Source: Lacibacter cauensis
Lineage (GTDB): Bacteria > Bacteroidota > Bacteroidia > Chitinophagales > Chitinophagaceae
Assembly: GCF_007830055.1 (NCBI RefSeq)
Contig: NZ_VLLE01000005.1
Coordinates: 186,001-250,000 of the forward strand
Direction: 5' to 3'
DNA: 64,000 bases
A program made the position numbers and the translations under genes. The notes beneath the pieces were generated by a model that did no database searches, was not told the origin of the DNA, and was given only the letters and a program-made list of their open reading frames with translations. Shown one piece after another: positions 8,921 through 17,211 of the stretch (the stretch's first letter is position 1; every line of letters starts with the position of its first letter).

Positions 8921-9439
8921 TTAGCCTTCATCAGCAAACAATGCTTTCAATTCTGCTGCATCATTTGGCTTCATCTTTCCGCCAAGAATCAAACGCAACT
9001 GACGGCGGCGCAATGCACCATCAAACAACCTGATCTCTTCTTCTGTTTCAGGAATTAATTGTGGTACAGGTTTGGGCTTGCGGTTCGGATCGAGGGCGAC
9101 AAATGTGTAATAGGCCTCATTGCTTTTGTAGCGGTATTGTTGCACTGTATCTTCTCCCCAAACTTTCATGTGTACTTCCATGGAGCTGTTAAAAGCTCTT
9201 GAAACCTTTGCTTCAATATGAACAACATTACCCAGCTTAATCGGGTTCTCAAACGAAATATTATCAACGCTTGCTGTAACAACAGGTGAGTTACAATGTT
9301 TGCCTGCAGCCAGTGCCGAAGCAATATCCATCCAGTACATTAAACGACCACCCATCAGGTTTCCAAATACATTGGTATCGTTCGGCAGTACCAATTCTGT
9401 CATTACAATAAACGATTCTTTTGCTGTTTTGCTGTTCAT
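8921..9439 (-). CDS. Acyl-CoA thioesterase (hotdog fold, BACH/YciA-type)
   Basis: A 172-residue single-hotdog thioesterase that would hydrolyse acyl-CoAs to free acid and CoA in the cytoplasm. The N-terminal LPNDTNVFGNLMGG and the following long helix are the family's active-site and CoA-contact segment. VTASVDNISFENPI and VHIEAKV are the core strands, and EAYYTFVALD is the last conserved strand. The C-terminal 35 residues are basic and extend past the core. The sequence does not show chain-length preference. It converges on the gene ending at 8915 with only 5 bp between them. Upstream on the minus strand a TTTACTTTG box resembles the -7 element with a one-base-shorter spacing. Confidence 0.88.
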   Translation of the reverse strand: MNSKTAKESFIVMTELVLPNDTNVFGNLMGGRLMYWMDIASALAAGKHCNSPVVTASVDNISFENPIKLGNVVHIEAKVSRAFNSSMEVHMKVWGEDTVQQYRYKSNEAYYTFVALDPNRKPKPVPQLIPETEEEIRLFDGALRRRQLRLILGGKMKPNDAAELKALFADEG

Positions 9440-9526
9440 TTCAAAAACTGTTTTTGCCTTCCGGCGCTGAGTCGCAAAGTAAACGAAGATTTGTTATTGA
9501 TTCTCCGTTTCTGCTTTGCATGTGCT

Positions 9527-9554
9527 AAAAAAATCCCTCTCACAGGGAGAGGGA
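9527..9554 (-). terminator. Rho-independent terminator of queA
   Basis: On the minus strand an 8-bp stem (TCCCTCTC with GAGAGGGA, plus-strand 9534-9541 and 9547-9554) is followed by seven U residues (9527-9533). It sits just after the queA stop. Confidence 0.88.
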
Positions 9555-9562
9555 TAATGTTA

Positions 9563-10612
9563 TCAGATAACCAACATCGCATCTCCATAACTGAAGAAAC
9601 GGTATTTATCTTTAATTGCTTTTTTGTATGCTTCCATTGTTAATTCATAACCGGCAAATGCACAGGTCATAATCAACAGGCTTGTTTTAGGCAGGTGGAA
9701 GTTTGTTACCAATGAATCGGCAATATTAAAGTTGTAAGGTGGGTGGATGAAAATATTGGTCCAGCCTTCACTTGGTTTTAATAGTTGCTGTGCGGTAAAT
9801 GATGTTTCCAGTGCACGCATAGTTGTTGTGCCGATAGAGCAGATACGGTGTTTGCCTTCTTTTGCTTTGTTTACGATTTTGCAGGCAAACTCATCAATCT
9901 TGTAATACTCAGCATCCATTTTATGTTTGCTCAGGTCTTCCACTTCAATCGGACGGAAGGTACCTAAACCAGTGTGCAATGTAACTTCTGCAAAACGCAC
10001 ACCTTGAATTTCCAAGCGCTTAATTAATTCCTGGCTAAAGTGCATACCAGCTGTTGGAGCTGCAACCGCACCTTCGTGTTTTGCAAACACGGTTTGGTAA
10101 CGCTCACGATCTTCTTCATCGGGTTTGCGTTTGATGTATTTGGGTAATGGCGTTTCGCCCATGTTGTACAACACCGTGCGGAACTCTTCATCAGTACCAT
10201 CAAAAAGAAAACGGATGGTACGGCCACGTGATGTGGTATTGTCAATTACTTCTGCAACCAGGTCTTCTGTATCGCCGAAGTATAATTTGTTACCAACACG
10301 GATCTTTCTTGCGGGATCAACAATTACATCCCACAAACGGTTTTGCTTGTTTAATTCACGAAGAAGAAATACTTCGATTTTAGCACCTGTTTTTTCTTTA
10401 CGGCCATACATACGGGCAGGGAATACTTTGGTGTTGTTAACAACAAAAGCATCCTTGTCGTCGAAGTATTCCATAATGTCACGGAATGTTCTGTTTTCAA
10501 TTTGACCGGTTTTGCGGTGAACCACCATCAGGCGACTGTCTTCACGTTTCTTTGTGGGGGTTTGGGCAATAAGATTAAGGGGAAGATCGAAGGTAAACTG
10601 AGATAACTTCAT
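9563..10612 (-). CDS. queA: S-adenosylmethionine:tRNA ribosyltransferase-isomerase
   Basis: QueA transfers and isomerises the ribosyl part of SAM onto preQ1 at position 34 of GUN-anticodon tRNAs, giving epoxyqueuosine. The 349-residue protein is full length (E. coli about 356). It shows the N-terminal [21 protein letters not shown], the central [30 protein letters not shown] and the C-terminal [11 protein letters not shown]. The reading frame continues 59 codons upstream, but the family N-terminus begins at the ATG at 10610-10612 and the upstream part looks like a structured leader. It has its own terminator. A minus-strand -7 box at 10733-10740 suggests a leader of about 115 nt. Confidence 0.96.
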   Translation of the reverse strand: MKLSQFTFDLPLNLIAQTPTKKREDSRLMVVHRKTGQIENRTFRDIMEYFDDKDAFVVNNTKVFPARMYGRKEKTGAKIEVFLLRELNKQNRLWDVIVDPARKIRVGNKLYFGDTEDLVAEVIDNTTSRGRTIRFLFDGTDEEFRTVLYNMGETPLPKYIKRKPDEEDRERYQTVFAKHEGAVAAPTAGMHFSQELIKRLEIQGVRFAEVTLHTGLGTFRPIEVEDLSKHKMDAEYYKIDEFACKIVNKAKEGKHRICSIGTTTMRALETSFTAQQLLKPSEGWTNIFIHPPYNFNIADSLVTNFHLPKTSLLIMTCAFAGYELTMEAYKKAIKDKYRFFSYGDAMLVI

Positions 10613-10634
10613 ACTACGTTTTAATAAATTTTGG

Positions 10635-10727
10635 TAACGGTGCAAACGCAGCTGTGAGATGAGTACTCGGGAGTGACTCTCCAAACCCCGTCTTACGGCA
10701 CCGGGTTTGAACCTGTTACTTTTTGAT
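10635..10727 (-). other. Structured 5' leader of queA
   Basis: Between the predicted transcription start and the queA ATG, the RNA can form a stem of CAAACC with GGTTTG (plus-strand 10682-10687 and 10704-10709) enclosing CCGT/ACGG (10688-10691 and 10695-10698). Next to it are two self-complementary boxes, GAGTACTC (10661-10668) and GAGTGACTC (10671-10679). It does not fit the preQ1-I consensus as I know it, and a tRNA cloverleaf does not close. It could be an unknown cis-regulatory RNA or just a dispersed palindromic repeat. Confidence 0.35.
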
Positions 10728-10732
10728 GCGTG

Positions 10733-10740
10733 CAAAGGTA
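10733..10740 (-). promoter_or_regulatory. -7 promoter element for queA
   Basis: Minus-strand TACCTTTG matches TAnnTTTG exactly. No clean TTG lies 19 bp upstream. The 225-bp gap between queA and the ABC gene holds this box and the structured leader, nothing else. Confidence 0.45.
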
Positions 10741-10837
10741 AGGGAAATGGCTGAAAACAGGGGAAACTTATCCACAGGGAGATAGCCATGGTAGCGTACC
10801 AGCCTCTGGTAACCTTTGCTCTTTTTACTGCTTACAA

Positions 10838-12541
10838 CTATAATCCACGGCCGGGAATGGCTTCGAGTAGTTGCCGGGTGTATGCTTGTTGCGGATTGAA
10901 ATAAATATCGTCGGCACTGCCTGATTCTTCGATCTCTCCTTTGTTCATGACAATAATCCGGTCGCAGATGTAGCGTACCACCGCTAAGTCGTGCGAAATA
11001 AAAATGGAGGTGAAGTTGAATTCCTGTTTCAGATCGTTGAGGAGGTTGAGCACCTGTGCCTGTACGCTTACATCCAATGCAGAAACCGATTCGTCCCAAA
11101 CAATAAACGATGGGTGAAGAGCCAACGCTCTTGCAATAACAATGCGTTGCCGTTGACCCCCGCTGAACTCATGCGGATAACGTTTAAAATGATCGGCAGT
11201 GAGATTCACCTTCTCCAGTAAATCAATGGTTCGTTCTTTTGCCTGCTTTTTCGATGCAGCCAAACAGTGTACCAGCATGGGTTCGGTAATGGCATCGCCA
11301 ATGCTGATGCGTGGATTAAGCGATGAATAAGGATCCTGGAAAACGATCTGCAGATCTTTGCGCTGCGGTTTAAATGCAGCAGCATTTTTTTGCAGAATGT
11401 CTTCGCCATTTAATACAATGCTACCTGATGTTGCATCAACCAAACGTAAAATGGCTCTGCCCAATGTGGTCTTGCCACATCCACTTTCGCCAACCAGGCC
11501 AACCGTTTCGCCGGCGAATACATCAAAACTTACATTATTCACCGCTTTGATAAAGGAAGTTGGTTTGCCGAACAGTTTTTTCTGCTCCGGGAACCAAACG
11601 TTGAGGTGTTGAATTTGAAGGAGCGGAGTTGAGGATTCGGCGTTTTTTTTACTAATTGCTATCGGCTGATGGCTATCGGCTTTACTTTCCACTTCTAAAA
11701 AATCACTCACTACCGGCAAGCGTTTCCCTTTTGGATGCAGTGCAGGCCGGCAGGCGAGCAATGCTTTGGTGTAGGGGTGTTGCGGGTTCTGGAAAATTTC
11801 GGCTGTAGCTCCCTGTTCAACAACTTCGCCTTTGTACATCACTACAATTCTGTCGGCAATATCGTGTACAACAGCAAGGTCGTGTGTAATAAACAGTACG
11901 CCCATGCCGGTTTCCTGTTGCAATTCTTTTATCAGCTGCAGAATGGTGTTTTGCACTGTTACATCAAGAGCTGTTGTAGGTTCATCTGCAATTAACAACG
12001 ATGGATTGCAACTCATGGCCATTGCAATCATTACCCGTTGTTTTTGCCCGCCACTCAACTGGTGCGGATAGCGCTGAAGCATGGCTTCCGGATTGGGTAG
12101 TTTAACTTTTTCAAACAAGGCCAATGTGCGTAAACGGGCTTCTTCTTTATGCAGCTTTTGGTGTAGCTGAATAGCTTCCATGACCTGCGCTCCACAGGTA
12201 AATACCGGGTTAAGCGATGTCATCGGCTCCTGGAAGATCATTGCAATTTCATTGCCACGGATTGTTTGCAACTGCGAAGGGGAAGCATGTAACAGATCGA
12301 TTGTAGTACCATCTTTGCGTGTAAAAAGAATACTTCCTTTCGGATACGTTGCGGGCGGCTGTGGCAGTAAACGTAATGCTGTAAGCGAGGTAACCGATTT
12401 ACCCGAACCCGATTCGCCAACCACTGCAACAGTTTCTCCTTTACCGATGCTGAAAGAAATGCCGTTAACAGCTTTGGTAAAACCATCTTCTGTTGTAAAC
12501 GCAACTTCTAGTTCCTGTATGGAAAGTAAAGCATTGCTCAT
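10838..12541 (-). CDS. ABC transporter dual ATPase (peptide/nickel-type DppD-DppF fusion)
   Basis: Two ATP-binding cassettes in one 567-residue protein. The first (about residues 5-260) has GESGSGKS, LSGGQKQRV and ADEPTTALD; the second (about 305-560) has GESGCGKT, FSGGQRQRI and DESVSALD. Each half is followed by the oligopeptide-type C-terminal extension (QNPQHPYTKALLACRP, NPQQAYTRQLLEAIP). The protein would energise import of oligopeptides, nickel or glutathione across the inner membrane with DppB/DppC-type permeases, which are not in this window. The inter-domain linker is coded by a repeat-like DNA stretch (11658-11680). Its start overlaps the AMP nucleosidase stop by 4 bp (ATGA), so translation is probably coupled. 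Confidence 0.93.
   Translation of the reverse strand: MSNALLSIQELEVAFTTEDGFTKAVNGISFSIGKGETVAVVGESGSGKSVTSLTALRLLPQPPATYPKGSILFTRKDGTTIDLLHASPSQLQTIRGNEIAMIFQEPMTSLNPVFTCGAQVMEAIQLHQKLHKEEARLRTLALFEKVKLPNPEAMLQRYPHQLSGGQKQRVMIAMAMSCNPSLLIADEPTTALDVTVQNTILQLIKELQQETGMGVLFITHDLAVVHDIADRIVVMYKGEVVEQGATAEIFQNPQHPYTKALLACRPALHPKGKRLPVVSDFLEVESKADSHQPIAISKKNAESSTPLLQIQHLNVWFPEQKKLFGKPTSFIKAVNNVSFDVFAGETVGLVGESGCGKTTLGRAILRLVDATSGSIVLNGEDILQKNAAAFKPQRKDLQIVFQDPYSSLNPRISIGDAITEPMLVHCLAASKKQAKERTIDLLEKVNLTADHFKRYPHEFSGGQRQRIVIARALALHPSFIVWDESVSALDVSVQAQVLNLLNDLKQEFNFTSIFISHDLAVVRYICDRIIVMNKGEIEESGSADDIYFNPQQAYTRQLLEAIPGRGL
11658..11680. repeat. Two GCTATCGGC copies inside the ABC protein linker
   Basis: GCTATCGGC occurs at 11658-11666 and 11672-11680 with a 14-nt period. 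On the coding strand it gives the linker KADSHQPIAISKK. It resembles the core of the palindrome at 46997-47014 and looks like a dispersed short repeat tolerated in a protein linker. Confidence 0.45.
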
Positions 12542-13314
12542 TCTTCAAAACGAAGATGCTTAACCGTATTGCCGTTGTTGATGAGTTGTTTTAACGAATC
12601 GATACCGATTTTGATATGCTTCTCAACGAAGTTGGTCGTTACTTTCTTATCGCTCTCTTCTGTTTTAACACCTTCGGGTGTCATCGGACTATCGCTTACT
12701 AGTAACAAGGCACCAGTTGGAATATGATTGGCAAAGCCTACCATGAATACAGTTGCTGTTTCCATATCAATGGCCATTGCTCTTACTTTTTCCAGGTATG
12801 CTTTAAACTCCTCGTCGTGTTCCCAAACACGGCGGTTGGTGGTGTAAACAGTACCTGTCCAGTAATCACTGTCGTAATCACGGATGGTTGTTGATACGGC
12901 TTTTTGCAGAGCGAATGAAGGCAGCGCAGGAACTTCTGTTGGGAAGTAGTCACGGCTGGTACCTTCTCCACGTATGGCAGCAATTGGCAGAATCAGATCG
13001 CCGATTTTATTTTTTGCTTTCAGTCCGCCACATTTTCCCAAGAACAATACTGCTTTTGGTTGAATAGCTGATAACAGATCCATAACTGTTGCTGCAGTGG
13101 CGCTGCCCATACCGAAGTTGATGATGGTGATGCCATCAGCAGTGGCACATTGCATGGGTTTGTCTTTACCAATTACTTCAACCTTGTTCCATTCTGCAAA
13201 CAAATTCACGTAATTGCTGAAGTTGGTTAAAAGAATGTATTTGCCAAAATCTTCTAATTGCTGTCCGGTATAACGGGGCAGCCAGTTCTGTACTATTTCT
13301 TCTTTCGTCTTCAT
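12538..13314 (-). CDS. amn: AMP nucleosidase (short Bacteroidota form)
   Basis: Hydrolyses AMP to adenine and ribose 5-phosphate, controlling the adenylate pool. The 258-residue protein has the nucleoside-phosphorylase fold: FGMGSATAATVMDLL binds phosphate/ribose, LFLGKCGGLK is the central loop, and AMAIDMETATVFMVGF carries the ribose-binding MET-type motif. SDSPM follows near the C-terminus. It lacks the large N-terminal regulatory domain of the E. coli enzyme (about 484 residues), as is usual in this phylum. It is first in a two-gene unit with the ABC ATPase and divergent from the HsdR_N gene, with 47 bp between the starts. A 5'-methylthioadenosine-type nucleosidase is the main alternative. 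Confidence 0.88.
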   Translation of the reverse strand: MKTKEEIVQNWLPRYTGQQLEDFGKYILLTNFSNYVNLFAEWNKVEVIGKDKPMQCATADGITIINFGMGSATAATVMDLLSAIQPKAVLFLGKCGGLKAKNKIGDLILPIAAIRGEGTSRDYFPTEVPALPSFALQKAVSTTIRDYDSDYWTGTVYTTNRRVWEHDEEFKAYLEKVRAMAIDMETATVFMVGFANHIPTGALLLVSDSPMTPEGVKTEESDKKVTTNFVEKHIKIGIDSLKQLINNGNTVKHLRFEE

Positions 13315-13361
13315 GCTTTCATTTTTTTAAATTCTGCTAAATTAATCATTTACTTTGACGC

Positions 13362-13799
13362 ATGATACAGGTAACGTTTCCGCAACCGGCATTCCGTATG
13401 AAAGAAGAGGAGGGCAAAGAGTTGATTTTTGATGAAATCCGTAAACAATGGGTACGGCTTACACCGGAGGAATGGGTGCGGCAAAACCTGCTTCAATATC
13501 TCATTCAAACAAAAAAATATCCCGCTTCATTTATTGGTGTTGAAAAAGAAATCAGTTTGGGCGAATTAAAAAAGCGGTTTGATGTATTGATCTTCGATCG
13601 ACATCATCAACCATGGATGATGATCGAGTGCAAGGCAATGGATGTGGAGTTGTCGGAAAAAGTAGTTGAACAGGTTGTACGTTATAACATGTCAGTATCT
13701 GTTCCTTTTCTTGTCGTCAGTAACGGTTCGTACACCTATGCATGGGCTAAAAAAGAAAACCGGCTCATCAGCTTAGCTGAATTGCCGGAATTTGAATAA
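13362..13799 (+). CDS. HsdR N-terminal-like (PD-(D/E)xK) protein
   Basis: A 145-residue cytoplasmic protein matching the stand-alone 'type I restriction enzyme R N-terminal' family common in Bacteroidota. The nuclease-like core is visible: FDVLIFD with Asp74, then MIECKA with Glu89 and Lys91, a PD-ExK arrangement. The first 35 residues (IFDEIRKQWVRLTPEEWVRQ) are also typical. There is no helicase or specificity subunit nearby, so it is not part of a restriction system here and its role is unknown. The ATG is only a few bases after a TTTACTTTG box (13349-13357), so the mRNA may be nearly leaderless. Confidence 0.8.
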   Translation: MIQVTFPQPAFRMKEEEGKELIFDEIRKQWVRLTPEEWVRQNLLQYLIQTKKYPASFIGVEKEISLGELKKRFDVLIFDRHHQPWMMIECKAMDVELSEKVVEQVVRYNMSVSVPFLVVSNGSYTYAWAKKENRLISLAELPEFE

Positions 13800-14023
13800 G
13801 ACTTTATGCATGTTCTCCTGCGGTATATAAGGGTCTGTTTTTCGAGAAAGCTGATAAGGTGTTTTTCAGTACAGGTTAGCAACGGCCTTAGAACACAAAT
13901 CTATTACCACCGCTATCATTCAAAAAAGGTGTTTTAACGGGTTTTTGGTTTTGCAGACAAACGGCTGTGTGTTTATTAAAATATTTTATATCCGCACTTT
14001 TTAGTGTGGGTGTAATCCTTATC

Positions 14024-14031
14024 TATCTTTG
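14024..14031 (+). promoter_or_regulatory. -7 element of the cydAB promoter
   Basis: TATCTTTG is a perfect -7 box, with a weak TTTAG 20 bp upstream. It lies inside an upstream extension of the reading frame, which shows the real cydA start is the ATG at 14072. I see no clear FNR/CRP palindrome. Confidence 0.55.
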
Positions 14032-14071
14032 TTTTTTCAAGCTGACTTTTCTTCAATCTTCAACCTTTTAT

Positions 14072-15451
14072 ATGGATGTAGAAGTCCTTTCCCGCATACA
14101 GTTTGCATTTACCGTCGCCTTTCATTATATCTATCCGCCTTTAAGTATTGGGTTAGGGTTGCTGCTTGTAATTATGGAAGGGATGTATTTAAAAACAGGC
14201 AGAAAAATCTATGAAGATGCAACCCGTTTCTGGATAAAAATTTTCGCTCTCATCTTTGGTATTGGCGTGGCAACGGGTATTATCATGGAGTTTGAGTTTG
14301 GTACAAACTGGGCAACTTATTCAAAATATGTGGGTGATATTTTTGGCAGCGCACTTGCAGCCGAAGGCATTTTTGCTTTTGCATTGGAGTCGGGCTTTTT
14401 AGGTATTCTCATCTTTGGCTGGAACAGGGTTAGTTCAAAAGTTCATTTCTTTTCAACTATCATGGTGTTTTTTGGCTCCTTGTTTTCTGCCATCTGGATC
14501 GTGGTGGCCAACTCATGGCAACAAACTCCGGCAGGTTATCATATTGTTGGCGAAGGTATGAACGCCCGTGCCGAGATTACCGATTTCTGGGCAATGGTAT
14601 TTAACCCTTCCAGTGTAGATCGTTTAACACATGTTTGGATCGGTGCTTTTCTTTCGGGTGCTTTTCTGGTGCTGAGTGTAAATGCATATTATATTCTTCG
14701 CAAACGTCATCTCGAAATTGCAAGACCATCGTTTAAACTTGCGTTGATTGTTGCCACAGCCTGTTCGTTGTTGCAGTTGGTAGCAGGTCATCACAGTGCA
14801 GATGGTGTGGCTAAAAACCAACCGGCAAAACTTGCTGCTCTTGAAGGCCATTACGATACTTTGGCAAGAGCCGATATGTTTTTGTTGGGCTATGTGAACA
14901 ACAAAACACAAGAGGTGCGTGGTTTAAAAATTCCTGGTGGATTATCGCTTCTTCTATATGGAAATTTTCATGAACCGGTGAAAGGGTTAAACGCTTTCCC
15001 TGCAGATGAGCGGCCAAAACAGATCAATGCCATTTTTCAGGTTTATCATATCATGGTTGCCTGTGGTATTGCAATGATTGCATTAACACTGTTTGCTGTG
15101 TGGCAATGGCGGCGTAACCGTTTGTTTGAAACAAAATGGTTGCTTTGGCTTTTTGTGTTTAGTGTGTTACTGCCGCAAATTGCCAATCAGGCAGGTTGGT
15201 TTGCAGCCGAAATGGGCAGACAGCCGTGGGTGGTTTACGGTTTATTAAAAACATCGGATGCATTATCGAAAACAGTAACTGCCAACCAGGTACTTTTTTC
15301 GCTCATCATGTTTACAATAGTGTATCTGTTGTTGCTGGTTTTGTTTTTGTATTTACTCAATCGAAAAATAAAACACGGACCAGTAAGTGATCATGTACAG
15401 GAAGAGTTAGAAGAAAGCAGCAAACGTAATAACCCAATTATGCAGCAATAA
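14072..15451 (+). CDS. cydA: Cytochrome bd ubiquinol oxidase subunit I
   Basis: Subunit I of the high-affinity bd-type quinol oxidase, which reduces oxygen to water at low oxygen tension without pumping protons. The 459-residue protein starts [22 protein letters not shown], whose His18 is the expected haem b595 ligand. GRQPW near residue 380 is the family signature. The loop between the sixth and seventh helices is short, as in the non-enterobacterial form. About nine membrane helices can be counted. The frame remains open upstream to 13967, but a -7 promoter box in that stretch and the family N-terminus fix 14072. The cydB start follows the stop by 2 bp. Confidence 0.96.
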   Translation: MDVEVLSRIQFAFTVAFHYIYPPLSIGLGLLLVIMEGMYLKTGRKIYEDATRFWIKIFALIFGIGVATGIIMEFEFGTNWATYSKYVGDIFGSALAAEGIFAFALESGFLGILIFGWNRVSSKVHFFSTIMVFFGSLFSAIWIVVANSWQQTPAGYHIVGEGMNARAEITDFWAMVFNPSSVDRLTHVWIGAFLSGAFLVLSVNAYYILRKRHLEIARPSFKLALIVATACSLLQLVAGHHSADGVAKNQPAKLAALEGHYDTLARADMFLLGYVNNKTQEVRGLKIPGGLSLLLYGNFHEPVKGLNAFPADERPKQINAIFQVYHIMVACGIAMIALTLFAVWQWRRNRLFETKWLLWLFVFSVLLPQIANQAGWFAAEMGRQPWVVYGLLKTSDALSKTVTANQVLFSLIMFTIVYLLLLVLFLYLLNRKIKHGPVSDHVQEELEESSKRNNPIMQQ

Positions 15452-15453
15452 TT

Positions 15454-16488
15454 ATGGAAACATTTCTCGGTTTGGATTACAATGTGTGGTGGTTTCTTGT
15501 TTTTGGAGGCGTCATCAGCGGTTATGCCATACTCGATGGTTTCGATTTGGGGGCCGGTGCCCTGCACTTACTGCTCAAGAAAGAACAAAGCAGGCGGATT
15601 GCCATGAATGCGATTGGCCCTGTATGGGATGGCAACGAAGTATGGCTGGTTATTGGCGGTGGTGCTTTGTTTGCCGGTTTCCCTGTTGCATATGCAGCCA
15701 TTTTTTCTGCTTTTTATGTTCCGTTTATGATTTTTATGATGGGGTTGATTTTTCGTGCTGTCGCAATTGAGTTTAGAAGTAAAGAACCCATGTTGTGGTG
15801 GCGTAAAACATGGGATGTTGTTTACAACATAGCGTGTATTGTGATTGCACTTTCGCTCGGGTTGATGTTGGGCAACGTAGCCTATGGCATTCCGTTAAAT
15901 GCCGATAAAGAATTTGCAGGCAACTGGATGTCGTTTTTTCATCCCTTTCCAATTATGGTGGCTATTACTACATTGGCTTTGTTTCTGATGCATGGAGCTA
16001 TTTATCTTACCATGAGAACAGAAAACAGGCTGTATACAAAAATGCATCTGTTGGCTAACAACTTTACCGTATTCTTTGTGTTGAGCTTTGTTATTACAAC
16101 ATTGTATACACTGCTGTACATACCGCATCTGAGCGATCAATTCAAACAATCACCCGGGTTGTTTTTGTTGCCGGTGTTGATGATATTGGCGATTGCAAAT
16201 ATTCCCAGGCAGATTAAGAAAGGCATGTACCGTTATGCGTTTCTCAGCTCGGCAATAACCATTGCCTTGTTGCTGATTATGGTTGCAGTAGAAATTTTTC
16301 CATACCTGTTATACGCAAGTAATAATATCGATAACAGCATTACTATCCATAACGCAGCAGCGTCGGCCAAAACAATGAAAATACTGCTCATTATTGCATT
16401 GATAGGTACTCCGTTGGTAGCTATGTACACAGCATTTGTGTTCTGGACCTTTAAAGGAAAGGTTAAGCTCGACGACATGAGTTACTGA
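15454..16488 (+). CDS. cydB: Cytochrome bd ubiquinol oxidase subunit II
   Basis: Subunit II of the bd oxidase, 344 residues with about eight to nine membrane helices. It shows the family opening YAILDGFDLGAGALHL, GPVWDGNEVWLV, then a long helical hairpin (FRAVAIEFRSK), and a C-terminal segment with PLVAMYTAFVFWTFKGKV. It is translated directly after cydA with only two bases between them, so the two form one operon under the promoter at 14024. No CydX-like small subunit and no cydCD assembly transporter are found downstream in this window. A weak hairpin-T-run ends the unit. Confidence 0.96.
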   Translation: METFLGLDYNVWWFLVFGGVISGYAILDGFDLGAGALHLLLKKEQSRRIAMNAIGPVWDGNEVWLVIGGGALFAGFPVAYAAIFSAFYVPFMIFMMGLIFRAVAIEFRSKEPMLWWRKTWDVVYNIACIVIALSLGLMLGNVAYGIPLNADKEFAGNWMSFFHPFPIMVAITTLALFLMHGAIYLTMRTENRLYTKMHLLANNFTVFFVLSFVITTLYTLLYIPHLSDQFKQSPGLFLLPVLMILAIANIPRQIKKGMYRYAFLSSAITIALLLIMVAVEIFPYLLYASNNIDNSITIHNAAASAKTMKILLIIALIGTPLVAMYTAFVFWTFKGKVKLDDMSY

Positions 16489-16509
16489 TGCAGGCATAGC
16501 AATGAAGCA

Positions 16510-16529
16510 ACTGCATCAGCAGTATTTTT
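16510..16529 (+). terminator. Weak terminator after cydB
   Basis: ACTGC-ATCA-GCAGT (16510-16523) is a 5-bp stem followed by ATTTTTTATT. It is a plausible but short terminator between convergent genes. Confidence 0.5.
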
Positions 16530-16551
16530 TATTGCTCAATCTTGTGCATGC

Positions 16552-16959
16552 TTAATCGTTATGATCGAAATGCAGGTGTTGCTTGTATGCGCCAGCTGCA
16601 ATATGCAACGCAAATGCAGCAATAGCAGTATCCTTCAATAAATTAATCAACGCCATCTGCCGCATTTCGGGCGCTCCTGCGTTCATTGAATTGGGCAGAT
16701 GAATAGTTAATACAAAAACGATTAGCATGGCTGCCAGTACATAGCCCGCAACTTTTACAAAATTGTTTGTAATAAACGATAAGCCTGCAAGTATAAATGC
16801 GGTACCTACTACGTAAGCCCATGTTATTCCGCCGGGCAAAAAGTCCGGCACGTATACCAGAAGATCGTAGGGGTATTTGTAATGAAACAAACCGAATGCA
16901 ATAAGTATTACGGAAAGTAAATAAATGGCAATGCGTGAAACGATGTGATAATGTTTCAT
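16552..16959 (-). CDS. DoxX-like four-helix membrane protein
   Basis: A 135-residue integral membrane protein with four predicted helices (about 10-28, 45-63, 69-87, 104-124) and a His-rich C-terminal tail (KQHLHFDHND). The GITWAYVVGTAFILAGLSF segment and topology fit the DoxX/DoxD-like superfamily, found beside diverse redox enzymes. No catalytic residues can be named. It converges on cydB and is followed upstream by a strong bidirectional terminator, so it is a single-gene unit. A cytochrome-bd-related role is possible only by proximity. Confidence 0.7.
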   Translation of the reverse strand: MKHYHIVSRIAIYLLSVILIAFGLFHYKYPYDLLVYVPDFLPGGITWAYVVGTAFILAGLSFITNNFVKVAGYVLAAMLIVFVLTIHLPNSMNAGAPEMRQMALINLLKDTAIAAFALHIAAGAYKQHLHFDHND

Positions 16960-17058
16960 AACAGAAATTTTAAAATGAAAAAAAATATAGTCGAAAACTT
17001 TATTTCTTTCTGATAGGTGCTGTAATGAAACCTGCTTCTTTGTATTAAGTTACGAAGA

Positions 17059-17103
17059 AAAAAGCCCGGAACAAACAATTAATCTGTTTATTCCGGGCTT
17101 TTT
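17059..17103. terminator. Long hairpin terminator, usable in both directions
   Basis: A 13-bp perfect stem (17059-17071 with 17091-17103, core GCCCGGAA/TTCCGGGC) is flanked by A-runs on one side and T-runs on the other. An inner AAACA/TGTTT pairing extends it. It lies between two minus-strand genes and would end transcripts from the luxC side; the remaining 110 bp to luxC shows nothing else. Confidence 0.8.
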
Positions 17104-17211
17104 AGTGACTATAAGCAGAGCGCTAATTTTTCCAGAAGAACTTAGCTGATCACATTCGTTTTTTAATGAAATAACCGAGTGCCGGATGTATGGCATGCGC
17201 TTTTCGAAGTG

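Noticed and set aside
10660-10710. tRNA-like sequence in the queA leader
   Set aside because: A T-loop-like GTTTGAAC is present, but no acceptor, D or anticodon arms can be closed.
10613-10789. In-frame N-terminal extension of QueA
   Set aside because: The family N-terminus begins at the ATG ending at 10612, and the extension contains a -7 box and structured leader.
13362-13799. Restriction-modification or defence system
   Set aside because: Only an HsdR N-terminal-like domain is present, with no helicase, methylase or specificity gene near it.
13967-14071. In-frame extension of CydA with a hydrophobic segment
   Set aside because: CydA begins at [11 protein letters not shown] and a -7 promoter box lies inside the extension.
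16503-16556. 17-codon frame after cydB, considered as a CydX-like subunit
   Set aside because: No membrane helix of CydX type, and the sequence is used by the terminator hairpin.
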